Shown here in pieces: positions 8,215 to 16,805 of a DNA stretch of 64,000 nucleotides. Under the pieces are notes generated by a model that had not been told where the DNA came from, made no database searches, and saw only the letters and a list, made by a program, of their open reading frames with translations. Position 1 is the stretch's first letter; the number at the start of each line of letters is the position of its first letter. Both the position numbers and the translations under genes were made by a program. The DNA comes from CAMFLJ01 sp965279255 (lineage in GTDB: Bacteria; Actinomycetota; Acidimicrobiia; Acidimicrobiales; Acidimicrobilacustridaceae): assembly GCA_965279255.1 (NCBI GenBank), contig OZ257146.1, forward strand, positions 3,286,001 through 3,350,000, given 5' to 3'.

Positions 8215-9024
8215 ATGGTGACGCCCGTGGAAGAGCCCTCCCTGTACATCCCCGACGGCGACGGCTTCGTCGGCACCCACCTGATCCAGGGCGGCTGGAA
8301 CCCCGACGAGGCCAACGGGGCCATGGTCCTCGCCCTGCTCGGGCACTGCCTGGAGGACGTGCCGTCGCTGGTCCCGATGACCATCAGCCGGCTCACCGCC
8401 GACCTGATGCGGCCGGTCCCGCTCGGGAAGCGGATGCAGGTCTCGTCGTCGATCGTGCGCGAGGGCAAGAAGATCCAGGTCGTCGAACTGCTCCTCACCG
8501 TCGACGACGTGGTGCACGTGCGGGCGTCGGTGCTGCGCCTCCGCGAGGCCGACCTCTCCGCCGTCGACGTGCCGCCGAGCACGAGCGACGCCCGGCCCGG
8601 CGACGCCTTGGCCCCACTCGACCAGTCCCGAGCCATGGGCGAGGGCGCCCGGGTGCTCCCCGGCTTCATGCACGCCGTCGATCTCCTGCGTGCGCCGATC
8701 GTCGATGGCACCGGCCACGGCACCTGGCTGCGCCTGGTGGCCCCGGTGGTGGCCGGCGAGCCCATCCGCGAGACCAGTCGGCTGGTGGTGGGCTTCGACT
8801 TCGCCAACCTCATCGGAGTGGAGGCCCACCCCGATGTCGTGACCATGATCAACCCCGACGTCACCGGCCACGTGCTGCGACCGCCGGTCGGCGAGTGGGT
8901 CGGCATCACCGGCGAGACCCGCTTCAACCCGACGATGGGCCGGGGCCTGTCGTGGGCTCAGCTCAGCGACGACGAGGGCGTGTTCGCGGTTGCGTCGATC
9001 TCCCAGCTGATCCAGACGCGCTGA
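8215..9024 (+). CDS. Acyl-CoA thioesterase-like (double hot-dog) protein
   Basis: The 269-residue protein has two hot-dog-like halves. The first contains VGTHLIQGGWNP and LMRPVPLGKRMQVSSSIVREGKKIQVVELLL, the helix-plus-sheet pattern of TesB-like thioesterases. The second runs from about residue 150 (HGTWLRLVAPVVAGEP) to the end. The family hydrolyses acyl-CoA esters or binds them. The start is taken as ATG 8215; GTG 8227 is possible, and neither has a strong ribosome site. It stands alone after a terminator, with convergent transcription from the next gene. Confidence 0.7.
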   Translation: MVTPVEEPSLYIPDGDGFVGTHLIQGGWNPDEANGAMVLALLGHCLEDVPSLVPMTISRLTADLMRPVPLGKRMQVSSSIVREGKKIQVVELLLTVDDVVHVRASVLRLREADLSAVDVPPSTSDARPGDALAPLDQSRAMGEGARVLPGFMHAVDLLRAPIVDGTGHGTWLRLVAPVVAGEPIRETSRLVVGFDFANLIGVEAHPDVVTMINPDVTGHVLRPPVGEWVGITGETRFNPTMGRGLSWAQLSDDEGVFAVASISQLIQTR

Positions 9025-9052
9025 ACCCAGCCGAGCCGAGCACCGGCTCGGG

Positions 9053-9613
9053 CTAAGACCCGAACCGCTCGGCAACAGCTGCAAGGAGACCCTCCCGGAC
9101 CGAGCTCAGGCTCCCCTCGAGTTCGGTCACGTCGGTGCCCTGGAGGTCGAGGAAGATGGTCTCGGAGGTCATCCGATCGCCCTCGCAGCGCACGAAGAAG
9201 GCGAATGGGATCCGCGACACCGAGACCCGATCCCCTTCGCCACCGGCGGCGGCCTCCGGTGGTTGCGCGCTCATCGAGCACAGCGCACCGTGACCAGCAG
9301 CCCCGTCGTCGTCGCTCACCAGTTCGGCGAGCTCGCACGCCATCAGGTGGCCGCCGCGCTCCCCCAGCCCCTGCAGGGTGGCGACCACCCCGGCCCGGTC
9401 GGTCGTGGTGGTGGCGCCGCCAACGTGGGTGACCAGGACGAAGTCGGGCCCGAGCGGGGCGATGGCCCGCTCGCTGTCACCGAGGAGCTCGCCGATCAGG
9501 CGCTCTCGCAGGGCCACCAGGGGCCCGCTCGTCGGCGCCGCCTCGAGCCGGAGGGCCAGCAGCGAGAGCCCTCCCACCAGGTCGGTGGCCGAGGGAACAG
9601 TTCCTGAGCTCAT
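9053..9613 (-). CDS. SnoaL/NTF2-like protein, unknown function
   Basis: The 186-residue alpha+beta protein has an internal pattern (LLGDSERAIAPLGPDFVLVTHVGG, then RISRIPFAFFVRCEGDRMTSETIFLDLQ-like strands) resembling the SnoaL/NTF2 cone fold used by ketosteroid-isomerase-like proteins and polyketide cyclases. The catalytic Asp or Tyr cannot be placed with certainty. It is divergent from the kinase gene at 9670, and the two start codons are only 56 bases apart, so it shares that promoter region with its palindrome. Confidence 0.55.
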   Translation of the reverse strand: MSSGTVPSATDLVGGLSLLALRLEAAPTSGPLVALRERLIGELLGDSERAIAPLGPDFVLVTHVGGATTTTDRAGVVATLQGLGERGGHLMACELAELVSDDDGAAGHGALCSMSAQPPEAAAGGEGDRVSVSRIPFAFFVRCEGDRMTSETIFLDLQGTDVTELEGSLSSVREGLLAAVAERFGS

Positions 9614-9626
9614 CCCGGGACCATAA

Positions 9627-9662
9627 CCGATTCTGACGTCGAGTTCGGAAAGCCTCTAACGT
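9627..9662 (+). promoter_or_regulatory. Operator site A and leaderless promoter of the kinase gene
   Basis: The core GACGTCGAGTT (9635-9645) matches the right half of the shared CGACGTCG palindrome; the left half is degenerate. TAACGT at 9657-9662 is followed by seven bases and ATG 9670, so the mRNA should be leaderless. Confidence 0.55.
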
Positions 9663-9669
9663 GAGCGCC

Positions 9670-10734
9670 ATGTCGATTCCCGTCGAGGTCGAAGAGCTCA
9701 CTGCTGCCTGGTTCACCCAGATCGTTCAGTCCCGCGCACCGGGCGCTGTCATCGAGGCCGTCGAGGTGATCGACACCAGCTCGGGCACCACCGGCCGCGC
9801 CCGCGTCGGTCTCAGCTCGCCCGACCAGCGCATCCCCGCCACGGTCTTCGTGAAGCTCCCGCCGTTCACCCCCGACCGCCGGGCGATGGTGAACATGACC
9901 GGCATGGGCGTGTCCGAAGCCCGCTTCTACGAGGACGTCGCCCCCTGGCTGCCCGTTCGCACGCCGTCGTTGTGGCACGCCGCCCACGACCTCGAGGCCG
10001 ACGGATACATCATGGTGTTCGACGACCTCTCGGCGGTCGGGGCCACCCAACCCACCCAGGAGGAGGCCGACGCCCTCGACTTCGCTTCGCAGGTGATGGA
10101 GGCCTTCGCCCGTTTCCACGCGGCGATGAACGGCAGCGACCGGGTCGGCCCAGGCGGCGACCTCCAGTGGATCGGCGAGCGCACCCACAACTACGGCTCC
10201 CCAGAGGGCGACGCCATCCTGCGCATGGGTATTCAGGCCTTCGGCGACCAGATGCCTCCCGTGTTCCACGAGATGGCCGACGCGTACTTCTCTCACGGGT
10301 TCGAGCTCAACGCGGTGCTCTTCGAGGGCACCCAGACGCTGATCCACGGCGACTGCCACATCGGCAACATGCTACGCGACGCCGACGGCCCGATCCTGCT
10401 CGACTGGGCGATGGTCGGTGCGGGCCCCGGCCTGCGCGACGTGGCCTACTTCATCGGCAACTCGATCCCCCACGAGGTGCGCCAGCACCACGAGCAGGAC
10501 CTGCTGCGCACCTACCTCGACGCCCTCGCCGGCCATGGCGTCGAGATCCCATGGGACGAGGCGTGGGACACCTACCGCCTCCAGATCATCACCGGCTGGA
10601 TCGCCGCATCGATGACCGCCTCCATGGGCGACACCCTCCAGCCCCTCGAGATCGGAATGCGTGCCACCGAGCGCTCCAACCAGGCACTCGAGGAGCTCGA
10701 GGTCCTGCCCCTCCTTCGCAAGAGGCTCGCATGA
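9670..10734 (+). CDS. APH/EcKinase-fold phosphotransferase (paralogue of 16806-17885)
   Basis: The 354-residue kinase has the aminoglycoside-phosphotransferase fold: VFVKLPPF (ATP-lysine strand), the HGDCHIGNML catalytic loop (His226, Asp228) and LLDWAM (metal-binding Asp245). Family members phosphorylate small hydroxylated compounds; insect ecdysteroid kinases and the ACAD10/11 kinase domains are relatives. Its context of SDRs and acyl-CoA enzymes suggests a hydroxylated lipid, terpenoid or hydroxyacyl-CoA substrate rather than an antibiotic; this is inference. ATG 9670 is chosen because a -10 box sits seven bases upstream; GTG 9661 is also in frame. Its stop overlaps the SDR start (ATGA). 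Confidence 0.8.
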   Translation: MSIPVEVEELTAAWFTQIVQSRAPGAVIEAVEVIDTSSGTTGRARVGLSSPDQRIPATVFVKLPPFTPDRRAMVNMTGMGVSEARFYEDVAPWLPVRTPSLWHAAHDLEADGYIMVFDDLSAVGATQPTQEEADALDFASQVMEAFARFHAAMNGSDRVGPGGDLQWIGERTHNYGSPEGDAILRMGIQAFGDQMPPVFHEMADAYFSHGFELNAVLFEGTQTLIHGDCHIGNMLRDADGPILLDWAMVGAGPGLRDVAYFIGNSIPHEVRQHHEQDLLRTYLDALAGHGVEIPWDEAWDTYRLQIITGWIAASMTASMGDTLQPLEIGMRATERSNQALEELEVLPLLRKRLA

Positions 10735-11597
10735 CCGGCGGAACCAGGAACGAGCCCGTGAACACGGTCTCGGTCATCACCGGTGGAGCCGGGGGCATGG
10801 GCCTCGCCGCCGCGAAGATCATCGGGCGGGAGCACACCGTGCTCATCTGCGACATCGTCCAGGAGCGGCTCGACACAGCGGCCGAAGAGCTGCGTGGCCT
10901 GGGCATCGAGTGCGAGACGGCGACCTGCGACGTGACCGACCGGGCGGCGGTCGAGACAGCCGCAGAGCGCGCTGGCGAGATGGGCACCGTCGTGTCGGTC
11001 GTGCACACCGCGGGGTTGAGCCCGCAGATGGGCGACGTCGCCAAGATCCTCGGGGTCAATGCCATCGGCACGGTCAACGTGAACGAGGCGTTCATGGCGC
11101 TCGCCCATGAGGGCTTCAGCATCGTGAACGTGGCGTCGACCGCAGGCCACGGCTCGCCCCCGTTGGTCTCCACCCGAACGTACGGTCTCGCCGCCGCCGA
11201 TCCCGACCGCTTCCTCGAGAAGGCGGTCGCCCGATGCAACCTGCTCCCCCGCAAGCTCCGGCGAGGTCTGGCCTACGCCGTCAGCAAGAACTTCGTGATC
11301 TGGTGGTCGAAGCAGCTGGCGACACCCCTCGGCGAGAAGGGAGCCCGCGTCGTGTCGGTGTCTCCCGGCTCGTTCGACACGGAGATGGGTCGGCTCGAGA
11401 AGAGCCATGGGGCCGGCGCGCTCGCCGAGCACTCGGCGCTGCAGCGGTTCGGGAAGGTCGAGGAGATCGCCGAGGTCCTCGCCTTCTGCGCAAGCGACAA
11501 GCCCGGTTACCTGACCGGCACCGACCTACTGGTGAACGGCGGCCCGGGTCGCAAGATGACGGCCAGGGAGTCGCTGGACACGCTGCGGAACCTCTGA
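10731..11597 (+). CDS. SDR-family oxidoreductase
   Basis: This 288-residue SDR has TGGAGGMG in its Rossmann motif and YAVSK as the catalytic pair. About 35 extra residues (TYGLAAADPDRFLEKAV...LPRKLRRGL) lie between the catalytic Ser region and the Tyr, as in some steroid-type SDRs. The start ATG overlaps the kinase stop codon, so translation is coupled to it. The end NGGPGRK is typical. Likely oxidises or reduces a hydroxyl of the substrate the kinase acts on; that substrate is unknown. Confidence 0.85.
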   Translation: MTGGTRNEPVNTVSVITGGAGGMGLAAAKIIGREHTVLICDIVQERLDTAAEELRGLGIECETATCDVTDRAAVETAAERAGEMGTVVSVVHTAGLSPQMGDVAKILGVNAIGTVNVNEAFMALAHEGFSIVNVASTAGHGSPPLVSTRTYGLAAADPDRFLEKAVARCNLLPRKLRRGLAYAVSKNFVIWWSKQLATPLGEKGARVVSVSPGSFDTEMGRLEKSHGAGALAEHSALQRFGKVEEIAEVLAFCASDKPGYLTGTDLLVNGGPGRKMTARESLDTLRNL

Positions 11598-11645
11598 CTC
11601 GAACCCGTCAGGGGCTCCCTCGACTATCGAGCCGGGGCACAAAAC

Positions 11646-11691
11646 CAATCTCGACGTCGAGATTGAGACTTGCACGCCGTTCCACTAGCGT
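11646..11691 (+). promoter_or_regulatory. Operator site B (20-bp perfect palindrome) and promoter
   Basis: CAATCTCGACGTCGAGATTG at 11646-11665 is a perfect 20-bp palindrome, the cleanest copy of the shared operator. Its right end overlaps a TTGAGA -35 box (11663-11668), which stands 17 bases from TAGCGT (11686-11691). Binding would occlude the promoter of the gene at 11732. Confidence 0.8.
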
Positions 11692-11731
11692 GCGGCACCG
11701 GCCGAGCGGCCGACCACGAGGGGGACACGCG

Positions 11732-12766
11732 ATGCCGTACAGCGCTCAGGACGAGCAGTTCAACCATCAGCTCCCTCGCCCGTTCGACCAGGTCGACGAC
11801 TCCCATCCGAGCTGGTCGGACCGCTGCTACTTCAACCTGCACTCCCCCGACGACGAGATGCTCATCGTGTCGGGCTGGGGCAACAACCCGAACAAGCAGC
11901 TCGCCCTCGGCTACGCCAAGGTGGCCCTGGCCGACGGTCGCCACTGGGACCTCGACGTCTTCCGCCCGTGCACCGACGACCGCAACAACATCTCTGCCGG
12001 CCCCGCCCGCTGGACCTGCATCGAGCCGCTCGAGCGGTGGCTGCTCGAGCTCGGCCCGAACGAGTCCGGCATCGAGTGGGAGCTCCACTACCAGTCGGTG
12101 GCGCCGCTCTGGGAGCTCCTGCCGGTGAAGACCCGCAAGAACGGCACGGTGCTCACCGACTTCACCCACATCAAGCAGCCGGCCACCTACACCGGCTGGG
12201 TGAAGATCGAGGGCGAGACGATCTCGGTCGACGGGTTCTCCGGCGGGCGTGACCGCACCTTCGGTGTCCGCGACGCCCACAACATCGACTTCTGGATCTG
12301 GTTCGAGGCCGTCTTCGAGGACCGTGCCATCGAGGCCTGGGTCATCGAGGCAGCCGACGGCACCGTCCTCTACGTCGACGGCGGCTTCACGTTCAACGAC
12401 GGCCGCCAGTCGAAGCGCTTCATCAAGTTCGAGCACGACATCGTCTTCGACGGCGACAGGAAGCGGCCCACCCACGCCGACCTCACCTTCGTCGACGAGG
12501 ACGGTGAGACGTTCCACCTCACAGCCGAATCCCGGCACCTCGCCACCACCGCCTACTACGGCGCCGGGCTGAAGCGCCGCCAGAGCAGCGACGGCCAGTC
12601 CGCCTTCGTCTGGAACGAGAACGACGCCGCCGACCTGGCCGAGGTCGAGGCCAACGCCGTGTCGCTCGACCAGCTCATGGCGTTCGAGGTCAACGGGATG
12701 AAGGGCCACGGCATCTTCGAGCTCTTCGCCTGGGGTGACCACTACCCCCGCTATCCCAACTGGTGA
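11732..12766 (+). CDS. DUF7064/hydroxyneurosporene-synthase-like (lipocalin-like) protein
   Basis: The 344-residue beta-rich protein contains a central FSGGRDRTFGVRDAHNIDFWIWF segment and many paired strands. It resembles the two-lobed lipocalin-like CrtC/DUF7064 proteins often found with terpenoid and steroid genes. A related protein is encoded at 22946. Family members include a carotenoid hydratase, but most are uncharacterised. GAGGGGG eight bases before ATG is the ribosome site. No signal peptide is evident, so it should be cytosolic. It is driven by operator B, so it belongs to the shared regulon. Confidence 0.6.
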   Translation: MPYSAQDEQFNHQLPRPFDQVDDSHPSWSDRCYFNLHSPDDEMLIVSGWGNNPNKQLALGYAKVALADGRHWDLDVFRPCTDDRNNISAGPARWTCIEPLERWLLELGPNESGIEWELHYQSVAPLWELLPVKTRKNGTVLTDFTHIKQPATYTGWVKIEGETISVDGFSGGRDRTFGVRDAHNIDFWIWFEAVFEDRAIEAWVIEAADGTVLYVDGGFTFNDGRQSKRFIKFEHDIVFDGDRKRPTHADLTFVDEDGETFHLTAESRHLATTAYYGAGLKRRQSSDGQSAFVWNENDAADLAEVEANAVSLDQLMAFEVNGMKGHGIFELFAWGDHYPRYPNW

Positions 12767-12815
12767 CGCGAGCTCGTCGGGCACACGGACCCATCGGGTC
12801 GAAAGGGTGACAGGG

Positions 12816-13916
12816 ATGACGTCCAACGATGATGTGAGCGAACGACTCAGGACGTGGCTCAGGGAGCAGCTCCCCACCGCCACCGACGTCCGGGTCGAGG
12901 GGCTCGACAAGGTCGAGTTCGGGCACTCGGCCGAGATCCTCCTGCTCACGGTGGTCTGGACGGCCGACGGGTCCGAGCACCGAGAGGACGCCGTCCTCCG
13001 CATGCGGCCCCCGAAGCCGGGGCTCATCGAGCCGTACGACATGCAGCGCCAGTTCGACATCCTGCGCGCGCTCGAGAACACACCGGTGCGCTCGCCCAAG
13101 GCCCTGTGGATCGAACCCACCGGTGAGGTCTTGGGCCGGGAGTTCGTGGTCATGGAGCGCCGCGACGGGGAGGTCTACGAGCGTGAGCTCGGCGCCGACC
13201 TCGAGACCTACGACGGCCGTCTCGGCCGCATGTGCGAGAGCTTCCTCCAGCAGGTGGTGGCGATGCACGCCGTCGACCTCGACGCGACCGGGCTGAGCTT
13301 CCTCGGCAACGGCCGGGACTTCCTCGCTCGCGAACTCGACCACTGGACCAATGAGATGAACCGCGTGAAGCGTGGTCCGCTCCCCGCACTGGAACGGGTA
13401 GCCGCCGAGCTGAAGGCACAGATGCCCGAGCAGTCGGCCCGCGTCACGCTGGTGCACGGCGACGCCAAGCCCGGGAACTTCGGGTTCATCGACGACGAGG
13501 TCAACGCCGTCTACGACTGGGAGATGGCCGACGTCGGCGACCCGCTGTGCGACCTGGGCTACATCGAGCTGCTGTGGAACATGCCCGTCGGCATCAACAG
13601 CGGGCCGTCCTCGCCGACGGTCGACGAGCTCGCCGCTCGCTACGAGGAGCTGTCCGGCATCCCGGTCCACGACCGCGCGTGGTACCGGGCCTTCCAGACC
13701 TTCAAGATCAGCATCATCCAGCTGGTCGGGGCCATGCTCCTCGACGCCGGCTACAGCGACGACCCGCGGTTCGCCATGATGGCCGAGGGCACCCTGCTGA
13801 TGACCCCGATGGCCCTCGCCGACCTCGGGGTGGAAGACGAGCTCGACCCCGGGCCCGTCCGGCCCCGCGAGGAACGCCTGATGGAGGTGCTCGGCCAGGC
13901 CTTCTGGACCGAGTGA
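12816..13916 (+). CDS. APH-fold phosphotransferase (ACAD10/11-kinase-like)
   Basis: The 366-residue kinase has VLRMRPPK (ATP-lysine strand region), LVHGDAKPGNFGF (catalytic loop) and VYDWEMADVGDPLCDLGY (metal-binding Asp). This combination is typical of the bacterial phosphotransferase family that includes the N-terminal domain of ACAD10/11. It is clearly different from the two APH paralogues in the window. It follows the DUF7064-like gene by 49 bases, so it is probably in the operon driven by operator B. A role in phosphorylating a hydroxyacyl-CoA or hydroxylated lipid is inference. Confidence 0.8.
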   Translation: MTSNDDVSERLRTWLREQLPTATDVRVEGLDKVEFGHSAEILLLTVVWTADGSEHREDAVLRMRPPKPGLIEPYDMQRQFDILRALENTPVRSPKALWIEPTGEVLGREFVVMERRDGEVYERELGADLETYDGRLGRMCESFLQQVVAMHAVDLDATGLSFLGNGRDFLARELDHWTNEMNRVKRGPLPALERVAAELKAQMPEQSARVTLVHGDAKPGNFGFIDDEVNAVYDWEMADVGDPLCDLGYIELLWNMPVGINSGPSSPTVDELAARYEELSGIPVHDRAWYRAFQTFKISIIQLVGAMLLDAGYSDDPRFAMMAEGTLLMTPMALADLGVEDELDPGPVRPREERLMEVLGQAFWTE

Positions 13917-13955
13917 CCACGAGGGCCGAGACGGCCACGAGCCTCTCCGCCTGAG

Positions 13956-14849
13956 TCAGCGGTAGAAGATCGGGGCCTCGATGCCGTCGAGGGTCGCCAC
14001 TCGCAGCACGTAGAGCTGCTCCCGTTCCACCCGTTCGGCCTGCGCCACGATCTCGGCCTCGTCGTAGTGGACCGAGAAGAACCGCCCACTCAGGGCGTCG
14101 GCCTTCCCCGAGGCGAGGAACAGGCAGAGCGACGCGGCCCTCTCGGGCGGATACCACCCGTCGTCCTCGAGGCCGTGCCCCGGGGGGTACACCCAGGGGG
14201 CGTCGGCCGGCATGTCCGCGGCGATCTGCTCCCGATTCGGCCACATGTACTTCGTGAGCTTGGTCAGGACGTTCCCCGGGGTGATCGAGAACACGCTGAC
14301 CCCGCGACCCTGGAGCTCGAGCGCCAGGGCCTCGCTGAACCGGAGCAGGCCCGTCTTGGCCGTCGTGTACGGCGTCACGAAGGGCATGCCGAGCATCGCC
14401 GCGCCGCTGGCGACGTTGACGATGGACCCCTCGCCCCGCTCCAGCATCCCGGGCAGCACGAGGCGACTCAGCACCATGGCCGCGATCAGGTCGGTCTGGA
14501 TGCCAGCGACGATGGCGGCGGGGTCGAGGGTCTCGAACCGACCGCCACTCCCCCGGACACCACCACCTGCGTTGTTCACCAGCACCGTGGGCACGCCGAG
14601 CTCCGCCTCGGTCACCGAGACCAGCCGCTCGAGGGCGTCGAGGTCGGTGATGTCGGCCGGGAAGGCGGCGGCCCGGCCGCCCGCCGCGGTGATGAGCGAC
14701 GCCGTCTCCTCGATCTGGTCGGCAGAGCGGGCCGAGACCATGACCGCGGCTCCCGCCTCGGCCAACGCCAGGGCGGTCGCCCGGCCGATGCCGCGGCCGC
14801 CGCCGGTGACGACGGCGACCTTCCCCGCCAACGCGTCGTGGTTCGTCAT
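13956..14849 (-). CDS. SDR-family oxidoreductase
   Basis: This 297-residue SDR has TGGGRGIG, NNAGGG and the catalytic YTTAK, so it should be active. It is longer than usual because of a C-terminal extension after LSGRFFSVHYDE that ends DGIEAPIFYR. It is the last gene of a minus-strand run that starts at the substrate-binding lipoprotein (20281). It follows the amidohydrolase by 49 bases. Confidence 0.85.
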   Translation of the reverse strand: MTNHDALAGKVAVVTGGGRGIGRATALALAEAGAAVMVSARSADQIEETASLITAAGGRAAAFPADITDLDALERLVSVTEAELGVPTVLVNNAGGGVRGSGGRFETLDPAAIVAGIQTDLIAAMVLSRLVLPGMLERGEGSIVNVASGAAMLGMPFVTPYTTAKTGLLRFSEALALELQGRGVSVFSITPGNVLTKLTKYMWPNREQIAADMPADAPWVYPPGHGLEDDGWYPPERAASLCLFLASGKADALSGRFFSVHYDEAEIVAQAERVEREQLYVLRVATLDGIEAPIFYR

Positions 14850-14898
14850 ATCGTGTCTCCTGCCCGGGGGCCTCGGTCGGTCCGATGGCGCGGCGCCG

Positions 14899-15771
14899 CT
14901 ACTGGTCGAGCTTGAGCACCCGTGCGGCGTTGTCGTGGAGGAACTTGGGCCACACGTGGTCCTTGAGCTCCACGTAGGTGTCCATGTCGCCCATGATCCG
15001 CTCGAGCGTCAGGCCCATCGGGTAGTACCCGGCGTAGATGATCTTGTCGGCCCCGCGCGAGTTGGCGTAGTCGATGATCGCCTTCGGGTAGTACTTCGGC
15101 GCGAACGCACTGGTGCAGTAGTGCAGCCCCGGCCACTTCAGCATCAGCTTCACGGCCAGCTCCTCCCAGGGCTCGCACCCGTGACGGGTCACGAACACCA
15201 GCTCGGGGAAGTCGTACATGACCTCGTCGATGTACTCGACCTTCTGGGGCTCCATCCGCACCCGCGGGCCGGGCACCCCGGCGTTCACCCACGTGGAGAT
15301 GCCGAGCTCACAGCACTTGGCGTAGATCGGGTACATCTTCTTGTCGTTGATGGCCACCTGCGGGGACAGACCGGCCGGGAAGACGTCGACGGCACGGATG
15401 TCGTACTCCTCCTTGGCCCGCACGATCTGGCGAACGGCATCCATGCCCTCGTTCGGGTCGACCGACAGGCTGGCCACGAAGCGGTCGGGATGGACCTTCA
15501 GCGCCCTCGCCCCCTGCTCGCCCTTCACCCCGATCAGGCCCTTCCCGATGTTGTAGCGGTCCATCTCGCGCAGAGTCACCGCGATCGGGTCCTCGTCGGA
15601 GGTGTGCTCCTCGGGGATGTCCTTCACGAACATGTACGCGGCCGGATGATCGAACTCCTTCGACTCCGCGTCCTTCGTCTGCGCGGTGGTCGACGCGTGC
15701 ATGGCCTTCTTGTCGCGCACCGGGAAGCTGATCAGCGTGTCGATGATCGACACATCCTTGGGCATGGTCAC
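14899..15771 (-). CDS. Amidohydrolase-2-like (PF04909) protein with degenerate metal site
   Basis: The 290-residue TIM-barrel-like protein keeps the fold signature of amidohydrolase-2 proteins (FVTRHGCEPWEELAVKLMLKWPGL, LHDNAARVL). The N-terminal metal motif (D-x-H/N-H) reads SIIDTLISFPV, and the C-terminal FGSDYPH reads YAGYYPMG, so both canonical Asp/His ligands are missing. It may be non-catalytic or use another mechanism. GTG 15771 is preferred because GAGGAG lies nine bases upstream; ATG 15765 is the alternative. It lies in the minus-strand run after the esterase. Confidence 0.7.
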   Translation of the reverse strand: MTMPKDVSIIDTLISFPVRDKKAMHASTTAQTKDAESKEFDHPAAYMFVKDIPEEHTSDEDPIAVTLREMDRYNIGKGLIGVKGEQGARALKVHPDRFVASLSVDPNEGMDAVRQIVRAKEEYDIRAVDVFPAGLSPQVAINDKKMYPIYAKCCELGISTWVNAGVPGPRVRMEPQKVEYIDEVMYDFPELVFVTRHGCEPWEELAVKLMLKWPGLHYCTSAFAPKYYPKAIIDYANSRGADKIIYAGYYPMGLTLERIMGDMDTYVELKDHVWPKFLHDNAARVLKLDQ

Positions 15772-15832
15772 GAGCGGACGCTCCTCGGGGGAAGTGGATG
15801 CCGAACCGTCGACCGCCCCTCGACGGAGAGGG

Positions 15833-16789
15833 TCACGCGGGCGGGCACCAGTGGTCGATGAAGCGGCGGACCTCCGCCGCGATCTCCGCGTCCTCCGGCG
15901 CCATGCCGAGGAACCCTCCGTGGGGCGCCGCCTCCAGCACGTGCAGCTCGGCCTCGACGCCAGCGCGACGGAGGGCGCGGTGCATGCGGACGGTGTTGGA
16001 GAGGAAGAGGTCGCGGGTGCCGGTGGTGAGGATCGTGGGCGGGAAGCCGGTGAGGTCGGCGAACAACGGCGACAGGTGGGGATGAGCGAGGTCGTGGCCG
16101 GCGGCGTAGAGCTCGTTGACCGGCATGAGCCGGCCGAGGATCGAGTCGACGCCGAGGTTGGTGGCGAACGAGTCGCCGGACTCGGTGAGGTCGACCTCAG
16201 GCGTCGCCAGGACGACCGCCGCCGGGAGCGGAAGCCCCTCGTCCCTCGACCGCACGACGAGCGCCGCGGCGAGATTGCCGCCGGCCGAGCCCCCGGCGAC
16301 GACGATGCGATCGGCCGGGGTCTCCTCGAGGAGGACCTCATACGCCCGCACGCAGTCGTCGAGCGGCGTCGGATGGGGATGGTCGGGGGGCATCCGGTAG
16401 TCGACGCCCCACGTCGGCAGTCCGACGCGAGCCGCGGCGACGGCGGTCATGGCGGCGCACGCCTCGCCCCCCTGGAGGATCAGCGCGCCGCCATGGAGCT
16501 CGAGGACGACTCGATCGTCCTCGACACCCTCCGGTGTCACGACGTAGGTGACGGCGTCGCCGATCTCACGCTGCTCCCGCGTCGCGGGGATGGCGGCGGC
16601 CTGGTCGGCCAGCATCGCGGTGACGACCTCGTCCTGGGCCGAGACCATCGCGCGCCACGCCTCCACGTCGCCGATCGGGGGGTACTCGGTCGACGGGCTG
16701 AGGAGCCCCATCGCCAGCACGGCCTGGGCCTCAGGGCTGATCGACGTGGGAACCGGGATCTGGCGGGCGGGAACGGAGAGGTCGCTCAT
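15833..16789 (-). CDS. HSL-family alpha/beta hydrolase (esterase)
   Basis: The 318-residue hydrolase has the oxyanion-hole motif LHGGAL, the nucleophile elbow GGSAGGNLA, a catalytic Asp region TTGTRDLFL and the His in EAAPHGGF. All four parts of the hormone-sensitive-lipase/family-IV esterase pattern are present, so it should be active on short or medium acyl esters or lactones. No signal peptide is seen. It lies 16 bases after the kinase gene, in the same operon. Confidence 0.85.
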   Translation of the reverse strand: MSDLSVPARQIPVPTSISPEAQAVLAMGLLSPSTEYPPIGDVEAWRAMVSAQDEVVTAMLADQAAAIPATREQREIGDAVTYVVTPEGVEDDRVVLELHGGALILQGGEACAAMTAVAAARVGLPTWGVDYRMPPDHPHPTPLDDCVRAYEVLLEETPADRIVVAGGSAGGNLAAALVVRSRDEGLPLPAAVVLATPEVDLTESGDSFATNLGVDSILGRLMPVNELYAAGHDLAHPHLSPLFADLTGFPPTILTTGTRDLFLSNTVRMHRALRRAGVEAELHVLEAAPHGGFLGMAPEDAEIAAEVRRFIDHWCPPA

Positions 16790-16805
16790 GGGACGAGAGC
16801 TTCGC

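Noticed and set aside
13924..13936. GGCCGAGACGGCC as a terminator between convergent genes
   Set aside because: The stem is only five base pairs with a 3-base loop, too weak to call.
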